Notes under the pieces: generated by a model
Database searches by the model: none
Told to the model about the DNA's origin: nothing
Seen by the model: only the letters and a program-made list of their open reading frames with translations
Part shown: positions 35,065 through 43,624 of the stretch, one piece after another
How positions within the stretch are numbered: the stretch's first letter is position 1
Layout: every line of letters starts with the position of its first letter
Assembly: GCA_001787755.1 (NCBI GenBank)
Contig: MFYJ01000013.1
Span: 62,001-126,000 of the forward strand
Reading direction: 5' to 3'
Source of the DNA: Candidatus Peribacteria bacterium RIFOXYB1_FULL_54_35
Lineage (GTDB): Bacteria > Patescibacteriota > Gracilibacteria > Peribacterales > Peribacteraceae
Length of the DNA: 64,000 nt
Made by a program: the position numbers and the translations under genes

Positions 35065-35092
35065 GGAATGTTACCTGAAAGAAGTGTATTAG
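35063..35092 (+). pseudogene. relic 3' end of an array gene
   Basis: Ten codons, EECYLKEVY and stop, unlike the YLSEVY end of the preceding gene, so not a simple local duplication. Confidence 0.65.
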
Positions 35093-35130
35093 CGGTAAGC
35101 TGCTTATCGCTTTCCGCTGACCGCTTACCG
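35091..35130. repeat. spacer stem-loop, GCGGTAAGC-word type
   Basis: GCGGTAAGCTGC on the left, CCGCTTACCGC on the right: a variant vocabulary of the TAGCG family, also seen at 40768 and 50254. Confidence 0.65.
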
Positions 35131-35163
35131 CCCATCGTTCATAGCTGTATACTTCAAATCCTC

Positions 35164-36837
35164 ATGCAGAAGACCTGCACTCAATGTTCGTCCTCCTTTG
35201 AGATCACGGATGAGGATCTCGCCTTCTACGAGAAGATTTCTCCGGTCTTTAATGGAAAGAAAGAATCCATTCCGCCACCAACCCAATGTCCGGAATGCCG
35301 GATGCAGCGACGACTGACGTTCCGGAATGATCGGAGCTTGTACCACAGCACCTCGAACCTATCCGGGAAGGCAACCATCTCCATGTACCACCCTGACCGG
35401 AAATATATCATCTACACACAACAGGAATGGTGGAGCGACGCGTGGGATCCACTCGCTTTCGGAGCGTCATTCGACCCGTCCGTCCCTTTTTTCATGCAAT
35501 TCACCGCGCTGCAGCAGCGCGTGCCCCGTTTTCCCCTCTTCAACGTAGATTCGGAAAACAGCGACTACGTGAACTACGCACCTCACTGCAAGAACTGCTA
35601 CCTTCTCTTCGGTTCCTGGTTCAACCACGACTGCTCCTACGGCCAAACACTCACAGAATGCAAATCATCCTTCGATAACCTCTTCCTGGAAAAATCTGAG
35701 CTCTGCTATGAGTGCGTTGACTGCGCGAGTAATTACCGAACGTCTTTCTGCCACAGTTGCTCCAACTGCTCTGACAGCATGTTCTGCTTCGACTGCAAAA
35801 ACGTCCGCAGCAGCGTTGGATGCTGGAATCTCCGCAACAAGGAGTACTACCTGTTCAACAAACCTGCAACCAAAGGAGAGATTGATACCACACTCGCCCA
35901 AATGCACTCCGACAGAGGCTTGCGCACACTGCGGGAGCGATACGGTCAGATGATACGGGAACGCGCCGTGCATCAGGCATTGACCGGGTCGAACAACGAC
36001 GAGAGTTCCGGGGATTTCCTCTTCGAGTGTAAGAATGTCCGCCAGTGTTTCTCTGCCTACAGATGCCAAGACATGGCCTACTCTGCACGACTCATGGACC
36101 AGAAGGATACGTGGGATTTTGAGGGCGGTGGCAAAGGGGAACTCGCTTACGAAAGCATGAGCAACGATTTCGCCTTCCATTCCATCGCCTGCACTACAAG
36201 CGAGCATCTCACGGACAGCCACTACTGTGATCTGTGCTTCGAGTGCAAGGACTGTTTCGGTTGTGTGGGTCTGCGACACAAGCAATGCTGCATCTTGAAC
36301 AGGCAATACAGCAAGGAGGAGTACGATCGGCTCATTCCTCAGATTATCGAGAAAATGCGAGCGGATGGAGAGTGGGGTGAGTTCTTCCCGGTAGAATCGA
36401 GCCCCTTCGCCTACAATGAGACCATGGCACAGGAATACTTCTTCCTCACAAAGAAAGAAGTTCTGAAGCGAGGGTGGAAGTGGCGGGACCAGACGGATGA
36501 GATGCCGACGGTTTCCAAAATCATTCCGGCGATGCAACTGCCGGATTCTATCGATGATATTCCCGATGACATCCTCAACTGGGCTGTTGAATGCGAAGAA
36601 ACAAAAAGGCCGTTTAAAATCATCAAACAGGAATTAGAGTTCTACAGGTTAATGAAACTCCCCATTCCTCACTTCCACCCCGATGAGCGGCATAAGAGAA
36701 GGATGGCACAGCGTAATCCGCGGAAACTGTGGCAGAGGAAGTGCCATAAGTGCGGGAAGGAGATGCAGACCACGTACGGTCCTGAGAGGCCTGAGAGGGT
36801 GTACTGTGAGGAATGTTACTTGAAAGAGGTGTATTAG
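35164..36837 (+). CDS. array protein 15, no Cys in N2
   Basis: 557 aa from ATG 35164. The frame extends upstream through gene 14's shadow, but TATACT (35148-35153), 10 bases before this ATG, and the family start MQKTCTQC fix it. N1 is intact (CTQC, CPEC). N2 has no Cys (HSTSNLSGK). C1 is lost (CEETK, HPDER) and C2 is intact (CHKC, CEEC). Cys block 2 is thinned out (LMDQKDTWDFEGGGK). The last 110 residues are very close to those of members 9-13. Confidence 0.87.
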   Translation: MQKTCTQCSSSFEITDEDLAFYEKISPVFNGKKESIPPPTQCPECRMQRRLTFRNDRSLYHSTSNLSGKATISMYHPDRKYIIYTQQEWWSDAWDPLAFGASFDPSVPFFMQFTALQQRVPRFPLFNVDSENSDYVNYAPHCKNCYLLFGSWFNHDCSYGQTLTECKSSFDNLFLEKSELCYECVDCASNYRTSFCHSCSNCSDSMFCFDCKNVRSSVGCWNLRNKEYYLFNKPATKGEIDTTLAQMHSDRGLRTLRERYGQMIRERAVHQALTGSNNDESSGDFLFECKNVRQCFSAYRCQDMAYSARLMDQKDTWDFEGGGKGELAYESMSNDFAFHSIACTTSEHLTDSHYCDLCFECKDCFGCVGLRHKQCCILNRQYSKEEYDRLIPQIIEKMRADGEWGEFFPVESSPFAYNETMAQEYFFLTKKEVLKRGWKWRDQTDEMPTVSKIIPAMQLPDSIDDIPDDILNWAVECEETKRPFKIIKQELEFYRLMKLPIPHFHPDERHKRRMAQRNPRKLWQRKCHKCGKEMQTTYGPERPERVYCEECYLKEVY

Positions 36838-36881
36838 TGGTTAGCGTGTAGCGACTAGCTGCTAATCGCTAACCGCTCACC
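36838..36881. repeat. spacer stem-loop, TAGCG-word type
   Basis: GGTTAGCGTGTAGCG on the left and CGCTAACCGCT on the right, followed by a REP-like palindrome. Confidence 0.65.
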
Positions 36882-36907
36882 GCCTGTCCTGAGCTGTGTC
36901 GAAGGGC
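36882..36907. repeat. REP-like palindrome upstream of array gene 16
   Basis: Same 26 bases as at 27913-27938, in the same place between stem-loop and TATACT. Confidence 0.65.
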
Positions 36908-36931
36908 TCATCGTTGTATACTCGGAATCTC

Positions 36932-38617
36932 ATGCAGCAAACCAGCCTCCGCACAGGCTCCGGCCGGCAAGCCTGCACCGTCTGCGGCACCGAGTTTGCC
37001 CACACAGCAGAGCAGTTGTCGCTCTTTCAGAAATTCGGGATGGGAAGCCCCCCGACGCAGTGCCTCCCCTGCAGGCACAAGCACCGGCTGAGCTTTAGGA
37101 ACGGCCGCGTGCTCTACCGGCGCAAGTGTGACTTCTCGGGGGAGAGTACCGTCTCCGTGTTCGCACCGGACAAACCGTACAAGGTGTATCGCACGGACAT
37201 CTGGTGGAGCGACCAGTGGAATCCTCTCGACTATGGCAGAGACTTTGATTTTTCCCGCCCCTTCTTCGAGCAATTCCATGATCTGCAGCTCCAGGTCCCC
37301 CGCCCGGCACTCGCCAACATCAAGCCGGAGAACAGCCCTTTCTGCAACATGTGCGAGGGGAACAAGAACTGCTACCTCATCTGCGGCGGGGACTTTAACG
37401 AGGACTGCATGTACGGCATCTACGGGATGCACAACCGCAATGTCATGGATTGTGACGGGAGCAATGACAGCGAGTACTGCTACTTCATGAGCGATTCGTT
37501 TGAGTGCTACGGATGCCAGTTCGCCTTCGACTCCAAGAACTGCAGCAACTGCGCGTTCATCAGTGACTGTACCGGCTGCACAGAGTGCATTCTCTGCACC
37601 AATCTCGTGCAGAAGAAACACTGTATAGAGAATGAGGAACTCTCTCCGGAGGAGTACAGGAAGCAGAAAGCGGCACTCCTGAACGGCACATACTCCCAGC
37701 AACAGCGCAACTGGGAGAAATTTCTCGCTATGCGCGCCAAACGCATCGCGAAGTATGCGCACATCCTCAACTGCGAGGATTGCACCGGCGACTACGTGGT
37801 GAACTCCAAAGGCTGCAAAAACTGCTTTGACACGTGGGATTGCGAGGACCTCCTGGATGTGATTCTCGCAAGCAAGACGAAAGACACGTTCCACTCCACC
37901 TGTATCGGGGACGACTCGGTGCTGTGCTTCAATATGCAATCCACAGTAGACGCGTACGAATGTTCGCACTCCTACCTCGTGTACAACAGCAGTAATGTGG
38001 AATACAGCGACCACATCGGGAGTTCCAAGAATATCTTCGGATGCGTCGGCCTCCACAGGAACGAGGAGTGCATCTTCAACAGGCAGTACTCAAAGGAGGA
38101 GTTTGGGAAGCTACGGTCAAAGATTATTGATCATATGAAAGAAACAGGAGAATGGGGGCAGTTCCTGCCCAAGGAATGCTCGTGCTTCGGATACAACGAG
38201 AGCACGGCAAACGACTACTTCCCTCTCACGAAGAAAGAGGCGCTGGCTCAGGGATTCTCCTGGTATCACGCTTCGGAAGAGAAGCTTTCTGTGGAGAAAT
38301 CGATCCCCGCTGCAAAGCTCCCTGATGCTATCGAGGACATTCCGGACGATATCCTCAACTGGGCGGTGATCTGCGAGAAGAGCAAGAAACCCTTCCGCAT
38401 CATTAAGCAGGAATTGAACTTCTACCGCACACATGAAATCCCAGTACCGCATCTCTCCTTCGAAGAGCGACACCTCACGAGACTTGCTCTGCGCACCCCA
38501 AAGGAGCTCTTTGAACGCACATGTGATAAGTGCGGGACAGTGATGCAATCGGCATACGCTCCTGAGAGACCTGAGACGGTGTACTGTGAGGCTTGTTACC
38601 TTTCTGAGGTTTATTAG
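36932..38617 (+). CDS. array protein 16, partner of array protein 6
   Basis: 561 aa from ATG 36932; an upstream start at 36896 lies in the palindrome. An N-terminal extension TSLRTGSGRQA replaces the direct MQKTC start. N1 is a variant (CTVC, CLPC), N2 has one Cys (CDFSG), C1 is lost and also differs in its second half (CEKSK, SFEER), and C2 is intact (CDKC, CEAC). The Cys blocks match array protein 6 closely (NMCEGN, GGDFNEDC, DSKNCSNC). Its codons are much more GC-rich than those of gene 6. TATACT (36917-36922) ends 9 bases before the ATG. Confidence 0.87.
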   Translation: MQQTSLRTGSGRQACTVCGTEFAHTAEQLSLFQKFGMGSPPTQCLPCRHKHRLSFRNGRVLYRRKCDFSGESTVSVFAPDKPYKVYRTDIWWSDQWNPLDYGRDFDFSRPFFEQFHDLQLQVPRPALANIKPENSPFCNMCEGNKNCYLICGGDFNEDCMYGIYGMHNRNVMDCDGSNDSEYCYFMSDSFECYGCQFAFDSKNCSNCAFISDCTGCTECILCTNLVQKKHCIENEELSPEEYRKQKAALLNGTYSQQQRNWEKFLAMRAKRIAKYAHILNCEDCTGDYVVNSKGCKNCFDTWDCEDLLDVILASKTKDTFHSTCIGDDSVLCFNMQSTVDAYECSHSYLVYNSSNVEYSDHIGSSKNIFGCVGLHRNEECIFNRQYSKEEFGKLRSKIIDHMKETGEWGQFLPKECSCFGYNESTANDYFPLTKKEALAQGFSWYHASEEKLSVEKSIPAAKLPDAIEDIPDDILNWAVICEKSKKPFRIIKQELNFYRTHEIPVPHLSFEERHLTRLALRTPKELFERTCDKCGTVMQSAYAPERPETVYCEACYLSEVY

Positions 38618-38662
38618 CGTGTAGCGTGTAGCGACTAGCCGCTAATCGCTAACCGCTATTCG
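38616..38662. repeat. spacer stem-loop, TAGCG-word type
   Basis: GCGTGTAGCGTGTAGCG on the left and CGCTAACCGCT on the right. It follows array gene 16 and faces the end of the small minus-strand gene. Confidence 0.6.
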
Positions 38663-38707
38663 CTGTGTACCTCGAAAACAAACCAAAAGCCTTATCATTT
38701 CGATTCA

Positions 38708-38929
38708 TTACTCCCCAAACATCGAGCGGCGCTCCAGTGGCTGACCATCTGCACCTACTCCTGGGGATACCCGACGGAAATCCGCTGCCGAAAGCCCCAA
38801 GGTCGCCCCATGCTCTCTGAGAGCATCTGACACTTCGGTAACAACTCTGGGATCTGCTGCGCCTTCAACCCCTCCGGGAGCTGCTTCTGGAAGCTGCTCA
38901 CCTGATCCAACCTGCTCTGCTTTTGTCAT
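38708..38929 (-). CDS. small hypothetical protein, 73 aa
   Basis: 73 aa from ATG 38929, rich in Gly, Ala and Glu, with a helical middle (RVVTEVSDALREHGATLGLSAADF). No membrane segment or Cys. A good minus-strand promoter precedes it (38954-38982), which supports expression, with a leader of about 20 bases. It interrupts the array on the opposite strand. No family recognised. Confidence 0.55.
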   Translation of the reverse strand: MTKAEQVGSGEQLPEAAPGGVEGAADPRVVTEVSDALREHGATLGLSAADFRRVSPGVGADGQPLERRSMFGE

Positions 38930-38953
38930 AGGTATTGTGGGTAACTTGTGCGC

Positions 38954-38982
38954 ATTTAACTACTTTTATTTATGCATGTCAA
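38954..38982 (-). promoter_or_regulatory. promoter of the 73-aa gene
   Basis: Minus-strand TTGACA (38977-38982), a 17-base spacer and TTAAAT (38954-38959). Confidence 0.6.
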
Positions 38983-39008
38983 CAATGAGGGCAAGGTTTT
39001 TAAGGAAC

Positions 39009-39078
39009 GGTCCAGAAGGCAGTGGGCAGAAGGCAGAAGGCAGTTTAAAATTACTGCCTACTGACTTCTGTCTTCCTG
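39009..39078. repeat. spacer stem-loop, CAGAAGTCAG-word type
   Basis: Repeated CAGAAGGCAGTGGG words on the left, TGCCTACTGACTTCTG on the right, related to 21461-21527. TAAAAT (39053-39058) may be the -10 of array gene 17. Confidence 0.7.
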
Positions 39079-39081
39079 TCC

Positions 39082-40767
39082 ATGCAAAAGGTCTGCTCCC
39101 AATGCTCGGCCCCCTTCGAGGTCACGGAAGCCGATCTGGCATTCTACGAGAGAATATCCCCGGGATTCGGCGGAAAGAGCTTCCCCCTCCTTCCCCCGAC
39201 ACTCTGCCCGGACTGCCGCAACATGCGGCGCCTGGCATTCCGCAATGAGCGCTGCCTCTACAGGCGCACATGTGATCTCACCGGGAAACCTCTCCTCTCC
39301 ATCTACAACACCGATGTCTCCTTCCCCGTGTACAGCTACGACGCATGGTGGGGGGACGACTGGGACGCGCTCTCCTATGGGAGGGAGTTCGATCCCGCCC
39401 GTCCGTTCTTTGAGCAGTTCGAAAAACTCTTCCGCTGCGTACCGAGACTCGGGATAGTGACAGGGCACAACGAGAACTGCGACTACTGCAATTACACGAA
39501 TTATTCAAAAAGCTCGTACCTCTGCTTCGGATGCCACAACGTCGACCACTGCTTCCACAACTGGCGCACACACTGGTGCGAGCACTGTGTGGACTGCCTG
39601 CAGCTCAACAAATGCACCCTCTGCTACGAGTGCATAGACTGCGACGAATGCTACAACCTGCGCTTCTCACAGGACTGTTCCACCTGTAGTGATTCCTCCT
39701 TCCTCTACGACTGTAAGGGATGCACGCACTGCGTTGGCTGTGTGGGCCTCCGCAACAGAGAGTACTGCCTCTTTAACGAACAGCTCGATGAGCAAACATA
39801 TGCACAGAAAATGAAGCAGCTGCAACTCCATACGCCGGACGGGATAGAGAAGACACGGATGAAATTCGAAGAGTATAAGCAGGGAAAGCCACACCGGAAC
39901 CTTTTCATCTCCAACTCGGAGAACGTGAGCGGCGACCACATCTGCGACAGCCACAATCTTCACGAGTGCTACCACGTGAAGCGCGCAGAAGACTGCAGTT
40001 ACCTGGAGTCGTGCGAGGATATTCGTGACAGCATGGATAGCTCCTTCAGCGGATGGCCCGCGGAACTTGTATACGAGACGATGAGTGCGGGCGTCACCTG
40101 CTATAACTTCCTCTTCTGCACGGCAAGCTGGAGCTGCAGTAACCTCATCTACTGCGACAACTGCCACCACAGCAGCGATCTCTTCGGATGCATAGGCCTG
40201 AGGAAGAAAAACCGGTACTGCATCCTCAATAAGCAGTACACCAAAGAGGGATACGAGGAGCTTGTTCCAAAGGTGATTGCGCACATGCAATCCAGTGGGG
40301 AATGGGGGCAGTTCTTCCCGCAATGCTTAAGCCCGCACGCGTACAACGAAACGATTGCGAACGGGTACTACCCTCTCACAGAAACAGAAGCGAACAGCCG
40401 GGGCTGGGGGTGGAGAGAAGAAACGGATGAAATGCCAAAGATGGAGAAGGTCATTCCAGGTGACAGCCTCCCGAAAACTATCGACCAGACACCTGATGAC
40501 GTGCTGAACTGGGCTATTCTCTGCAGAATCTCAACTCGTCCCTTCAAGATCATTAAGCAGGAACTGGAGTTCTACCGCCAGATGCAGCTCCCTCTCCCAC
40601 GCCTGCATCCGGACGAGCGGTACCGACGAAGGATGGCATGCAGGAATCCCCGGAAACTGTGGCAGAGGAAGTGTCCAAAGTGCGGGAAGGAGATGCAGAC
40701 GACGTACGCTCCGGAAAGACCTGAGACTGTGTATTGCGAAGCTTGTTACCTTTCTGAGGTGTATTGA
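39082..40767 (+). CDS. array protein 17
   Basis: 561 aa. N1 is intact (CSQC, CPDC) and N2 has one Cys (CDLTG, then VYSYDAWWGD). C1 is lost in an unusual way (CRIST, HPDER) and C2 is intact (CPKC, CEAC). Cys block 1 is very regular (CEHCVDCLQLNKCTLCYECIDCDECYNL). The second hinge has one extra residue (LRKKNRYCILNKQYTKEGY). No -10 box lies right at the ATG. The stem-loop upstream ends 4 bases before it, so it probably has a short leader. Confidence 0.87.
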   Translation: MQKVCSQCSAPFEVTEADLAFYERISPGFGGKSFPLLPPTLCPDCRNMRRLAFRNERCLYRRTCDLTGKPLLSIYNTDVSFPVYSYDAWWGDDWDALSYGREFDPARPFFEQFEKLFRCVPRLGIVTGHNENCDYCNYTNYSKSSYLCFGCHNVDHCFHNWRTHWCEHCVDCLQLNKCTLCYECIDCDECYNLRFSQDCSTCSDSSFLYDCKGCTHCVGCVGLRNREYCLFNEQLDEQTYAQKMKQLQLHTPDGIEKTRMKFEEYKQGKPHRNLFISNSENVSGDHICDSHNLHECYHVKRAEDCSYLESCEDIRDSMDSSFSGWPAELVYETMSAGVTCYNFLFCTASWSCSNLIYCDNCHHSSDLFGCIGLRKKNRYCILNKQYTKEGYEELVPKVIAHMQSSGEWGQFFPQCLSPHAYNETIANGYYPLTETEANSRGWGWREETDEMPKMEKVIPGDSLPKTIDQTPDDVLNWAILCRISTRPFKIIKQELEFYRQMQLPLPRLHPDERYRRRMACRNPRKLWQRKCPKCGKEMQTTYAPERPETVYCEACYLSEVY

Positions 40768-40830
40768 AGCGGTAAGCAGGGGGCGGGCAGCGGTAAGCTG
40801 CTTACCGCTTATCGCTTTCCGCTTGCCGTT
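40768..40830. repeat. spacer stem-loop, GCGGTAAGC-word type
   Basis: AGCGGTAAGC twice on the left, GCTTACCGCTT on the right. The TATACT of array gene 18 follows at 40832. Confidence 0.65.
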
Positions 40831-40846
40831 GTATACTTCAAAACTC

Positions 40847-42544
40847 ATGCACAAGACCTGTGCCCACTGCTCGGCATCGTTCGAAATCACCGATGACGAT
40901 CTCGCGTACTACAGCAAAATCTCGCCTGTGTTCCCTTCGACTGAGCTCAGGGCAGGCTACGGAAAGAACTACCCTGTCCCACCACCGACACACTGTCCGC
41001 AATGCCGTCAGCAGCGCCGCTACGCAATCCGCAATGAGCGCAATTTGCACAGACGGAACTGTGCTATGTGCAAGAGAAACATTCTTTCGATGTACTCTCA
41101 GGACAAACCCTTCACGGTGTTCTGCCCGGAATGCTGGTGGGGGAACAAATGGCACGGAGCTGACTATGGAAGGGGCATTGACTTCGGAAGACCGTTCTTC
41201 GAGCAGTTTGCCGAACTGCAGCGCAGCGTTCCGCGCATCAGCCTGTACCTGGTGAACTCGGAGAACTGTGACTTCTGCAACTTCGTTGGCGATTGTAAAA
41301 GCTGCTACCTGACGTTTGGCTCCGTCTACTCTGAGGATTGCCTGTACGGATCGGCGTACTACTCCAAAAACTGCGTCGACAGCCTCGTCACTCGTGAGTG
41401 TGAACTCAGCTATGAGTGCTCGGATTGCAGGAAACTCTACCGGTGCCTGTTCTGTCAGGACTGTTACGGCTCAGACCACCTCCTCTACTGCTACGACATG
41501 CAGGGGTGCAGCGAGTGCATCGCCTGCGCAGGACTCCGGAACAAGCAGTACTACATTGGGAACACACCATTCTCCAAAAGTGAATATGAGGAAAGGAAGA
41601 GAAAGATCGACCTCTGCAGCGCGGCACAGACAGAGAAACTCCGGAAGCAACTGGAGAGTATCAAGCTCGGCATTGTCCGCCATTACATGCCAAGTACCAA
41701 CGTGCAGAACGTGAGCGGCACGCACATCTACAACTCCAAGAACACATTCCAGTCATTCTACGTGGACCGCTGTGAAGACTGCGCGTACTGCATGCAGGTG
41801 GTGGATCTGAAGGATTGCCACGACAACAACTACACGGAAGAGAATGAGCTCTGCTATGAGTACCTCGGCATGTACGGGGCGAAGAACACGTTCTTCTCCA
41901 ACTTCTGCCGCCATACCTACGGGGTGTGCTGCTCCGACTACTGCATCAACAGCAAGTACCTCTTTGGCTGCTCCGGAATGCGTGATAAGGACTACTGCAT
42001 CTTCAACAAACCGTACACGAAGGAGCAGTACGAAGAACTGGTCCCAAAGCTCATAGCGCACATGCAAGCCACAAAGGAATGGGGGGAGTTCTTCCCTACC
42101 GCTATTTCTCCTTTCTGCTACAACGAGACTGTCGCCCAGGAATACTTCCCTCTCACGAAGGATCAGGCATTGGGTAAGGGATACCGATGGCAGGATACGA
42201 AAGACGACATGCCTGAAGTGCAGAAAGTGATTGCTGCAAGAGAGCTTCCTGCCGCCATCGAGGATATTCCCGACGATGTGCTGCACTGGGCCATACGATG
42301 CGAGGCAACCGGCAGACCTTTTAAGATCATCAGGCAGGAACTGGACTTCTACCGTCAGATGCGGCTCCCCCTCCCTCACCTCCATCCGGATGAGCGCCAC
42401 AGGAGAAGACTCTCGCTCAGAAATCCGCGAAAGCTTTGGCCGAGAACATGCGGAAAGTGCGGGGAGGAGATACAGACCACATACGCACCCGAGAGACCGG
42501 AGAAAGTGTATTGTGAAGCTTGTTACCTCTCTGAGGTGTATTAG
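40847..42544 (+). CDS. array protein 18, complete N2 site, REP-like insertion
   Basis: 565 aa from ATG 40847, with TATACT (40832-40837) 9 bases upstream. N1 (CAHC, CPQC) and N2 (CAMCK, FCPECWW) are complete; C1 is lost (CEATG, HPDER); C2 is intact (CGKC, CEAC). Between 'SPVF' and 'GKNYPVPPP' nine residues (PSTELRAGY) have no counterpart in paralogs. They are encoded by a 21-base REP-like palindrome at 40933-40953 plus six bases, inserted without breaking the frame. It lies in the loop between the two Cys pairs of N1. The following gene is convergent. Confidence 0.87.
   Translation: MHKTCAHCSASFEITDDDLAYYSKISPVFPSTELRAGYGKNYPVPPPTHCPQCRQQRRYAIRNERNLHRRNCAMCKRNILSMYSQDKPFTVFCPECWWGNKWHGADYGRGIDFGRPFFEQFAELQRSVPRISLYLVNSENCDFCNFVGDCKSCYLTFGSVYSEDCLYGSAYYSKNCVDSLVTRECELSYECSDCRKLYRCLFCQDCYGSDHLLYCYDMQGCSECIACAGLRNKQYYIGNTPFSKSEYEERKRKIDLCSAAQTEKLRKQLESIKLGIVRHYMPSTNVQNVSGTHIYNSKNTFQSFYVDRCEDCAYCMQVVDLKDCHDNNYTEENELCYEYLGMYGAKNTFFSNFCRHTYGVCCSDYCINSKYLFGCSGMRDKDYCIFNKPYTKEQYEELVPKLIAHMQATKEWGEFFPTAISPFCYNETVAQEYFPLTKDQALGKGYRWQDTKDDMPEVQKVIAARELPAAIEDIPDDVLHWAIRCEATGRPFKIIRQELDFYRQMRLPLPHLHPDERHRRRLSLRNPRKLWPRTCGKCGEEIQTTYAPERPEKVYCEACYLSEVY
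40933..40953 (+). repeat. REP-like palindrome inside array gene 18
   Basis: CCCTTCGACTGAGC...AGGGC, the inverted form of the CCCTGAGC...TCGAAGGG element found in spacers. In frame within a zinc-site loop. Confidence 0.75.
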
Positions 42545-42583
42545 CGGTTAGCGTGTAGCGACTAGCCGCTCATCGCTCATCAC
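42545..42583. repeat. spacer stem-loop, TAGCG-word type, inside regulator 2 end
   Basis: GCGGTTAGCG...CCGCTCATCGC. It starts at the stop of array gene 18 and overlaps the last codons of the convergent regulator (42548 onward). Confidence 0.5.
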
Positions 42584-43348
42584 CGCCGCCCCCCACATCA
42601 CCTCAAACCATGCCCGGAACGTATCTGCCAGGTGCTTGTTCTCTATGCGCACGATGGTTTTCTCGTCATCGAAGGCAAAGAGAGCAACCGTATTACCAAA
42701 GACGACCGTGTCGGTATCGAAGCTGATTCCTTTTGGAAGAAGGCGGACATCGTAGCCCTCATGCATTGGAACCTCTTTGAGGTATTTCCTCGACCCTTCG
42801 TTATCCACAAGTAAATCACGACCCCGGATGATTGCGTCTTCCCCGAAAAGAATGGTGACAATGTTTCCTCCGAATGTTTTGTAGGAGACCTCCGGGTTGT
42901 AGATGCCAACAAACTCCTGTACGAGGATCTCGCGGTACACCTGGCGCATCCCGCTGAGACCGCTGAGGGTCGTCACCCGCGGCGTACTTGGGAGCGGTGC
43001 CTTCATGTTATCCAACAGTGGCAATGCCCCTTCCACCAGAGGGCGCAGATCTTCCAGTTTCTGCACACGATCCTCCAGGTACCCGAGTAGCCGCTTCGGT
43101 GACTCCGCCACAAAGTGGATGATCTTCCCGCGCTCAATTTCGGACACAAGTCCCCTCTCTTTGAGCTCCCGAAGAATGAGGTACGTGTGGCTGCGCGACT
43201 GGCGTGCTGCTTTCGCGACGGTACTCGCACGCGCCATCTTGAGCGGCAGCAACGCGAGATATATTTCAATCTCCTTGTCTTCCAGCCCCAGCTGCCTGAG
43301 GAGCGGGCGGATTGCCTGCGTGCCGGAGATATGTGGTGAGGTGGTCAT
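42548..43348 (-). CDS. TrmB-like transcriptional regulator 2
   Basis: 266 aa from ATG 43348. A start at 43423 is in frame but lies in repeat DNA. The winged helix-turn-helix is at about residues 10-75 (LGLEDKEIEIYLALLPLKMARASTVAKAARQSRSHTYLILRELKERGLV). The C-terminal part has TTLSGLSGMRQVY and TVVFGNTVALFAF, parallel to regulators 1 and 3. Upstream, as for regulator 1, lie a composite repeat (43368-43493) and a palindrome (43511-43530). The divergent partner is a small permease gene. The ligand and targets are unknown. Confidence 0.82.
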   Translation of the reverse strand: MTTSPHISGTQAIRPLLRQLGLEDKEIEIYLALLPLKMARASTVAKAARQSRSHTYLILRELKERGLVSEIERGKIIHFVAESPKRLLGYLEDRVQKLEDLRPLVEGALPLLDNMKAPLPSTPRVTTLSGLSGMRQVYREILVQEFVGIYNPEVSYKTFGGNIVTILFGEDAIIRGRDLLVDNEGSRKYLKEVPMHEGYDVRLLPKGISFDTDTVVFGNTVALFAFDDEKTIVRIENKHLADTFRAWFEVMWGAAVMSDERLVATR

Positions 43349-43367
43349 AGTATGCAAAGGTGCAAAG

Positions 43368-43493
43368 CACGTCATCCCGAGCGTCACCCTGAGCGGAGCC
43401 GAAGGGCGAGGGCCGACTGTCATCCTGAGGTGCGACCCCGAGCGCAGCGAGGGGGAGCCTCGAAGGATAAGTCGGCCACCTCACCATGACATG
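43368..43493 (+). repeat. composite interspersed repeat, copy 2
   Basis: It begins CACGTCATCCCGAG and ends TCACCATGAC, with nested CCCTGAGC...CGAAGGGCGA units. Related to 7423-7515 and 62218-62305. Confidence 0.65.
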
Positions 43494-43510
43494 CAGACCC
43501 CCGGAGGATG

Positions 43511-43596
43511 TTGTCTATAATTGTAGACAATTTATCTTCTAATGTAAATAGAGACCTAATATAAGCCTATACTATTTGTATAAATACATTAGACAA
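43511..43596. promoter_or_regulatory. candidate operator between regulator 2 and the permease
   Basis: TTGTCTA (43511-43517), 6 bases, TAGACAA (43524-43530): a 7-bp inverted repeat. A third half-site TAGACAA lies at 43590-43596, close to the permease start. This is the arrangement expected for a dimeric regulator acting on a divergent pair. Confidence 0.55.
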
Positions 43597-43624
43597 TTTT
43601 AGATACCTCCGTCAATATGCTCCT

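Noticed and set aside
23199-42583. Repeated TAGCG spacers as a CRISPR array
   Set aside because: Copies are separated by whole genes, have no regular spacers, and are degenerate palindromes; no cas genes are present.
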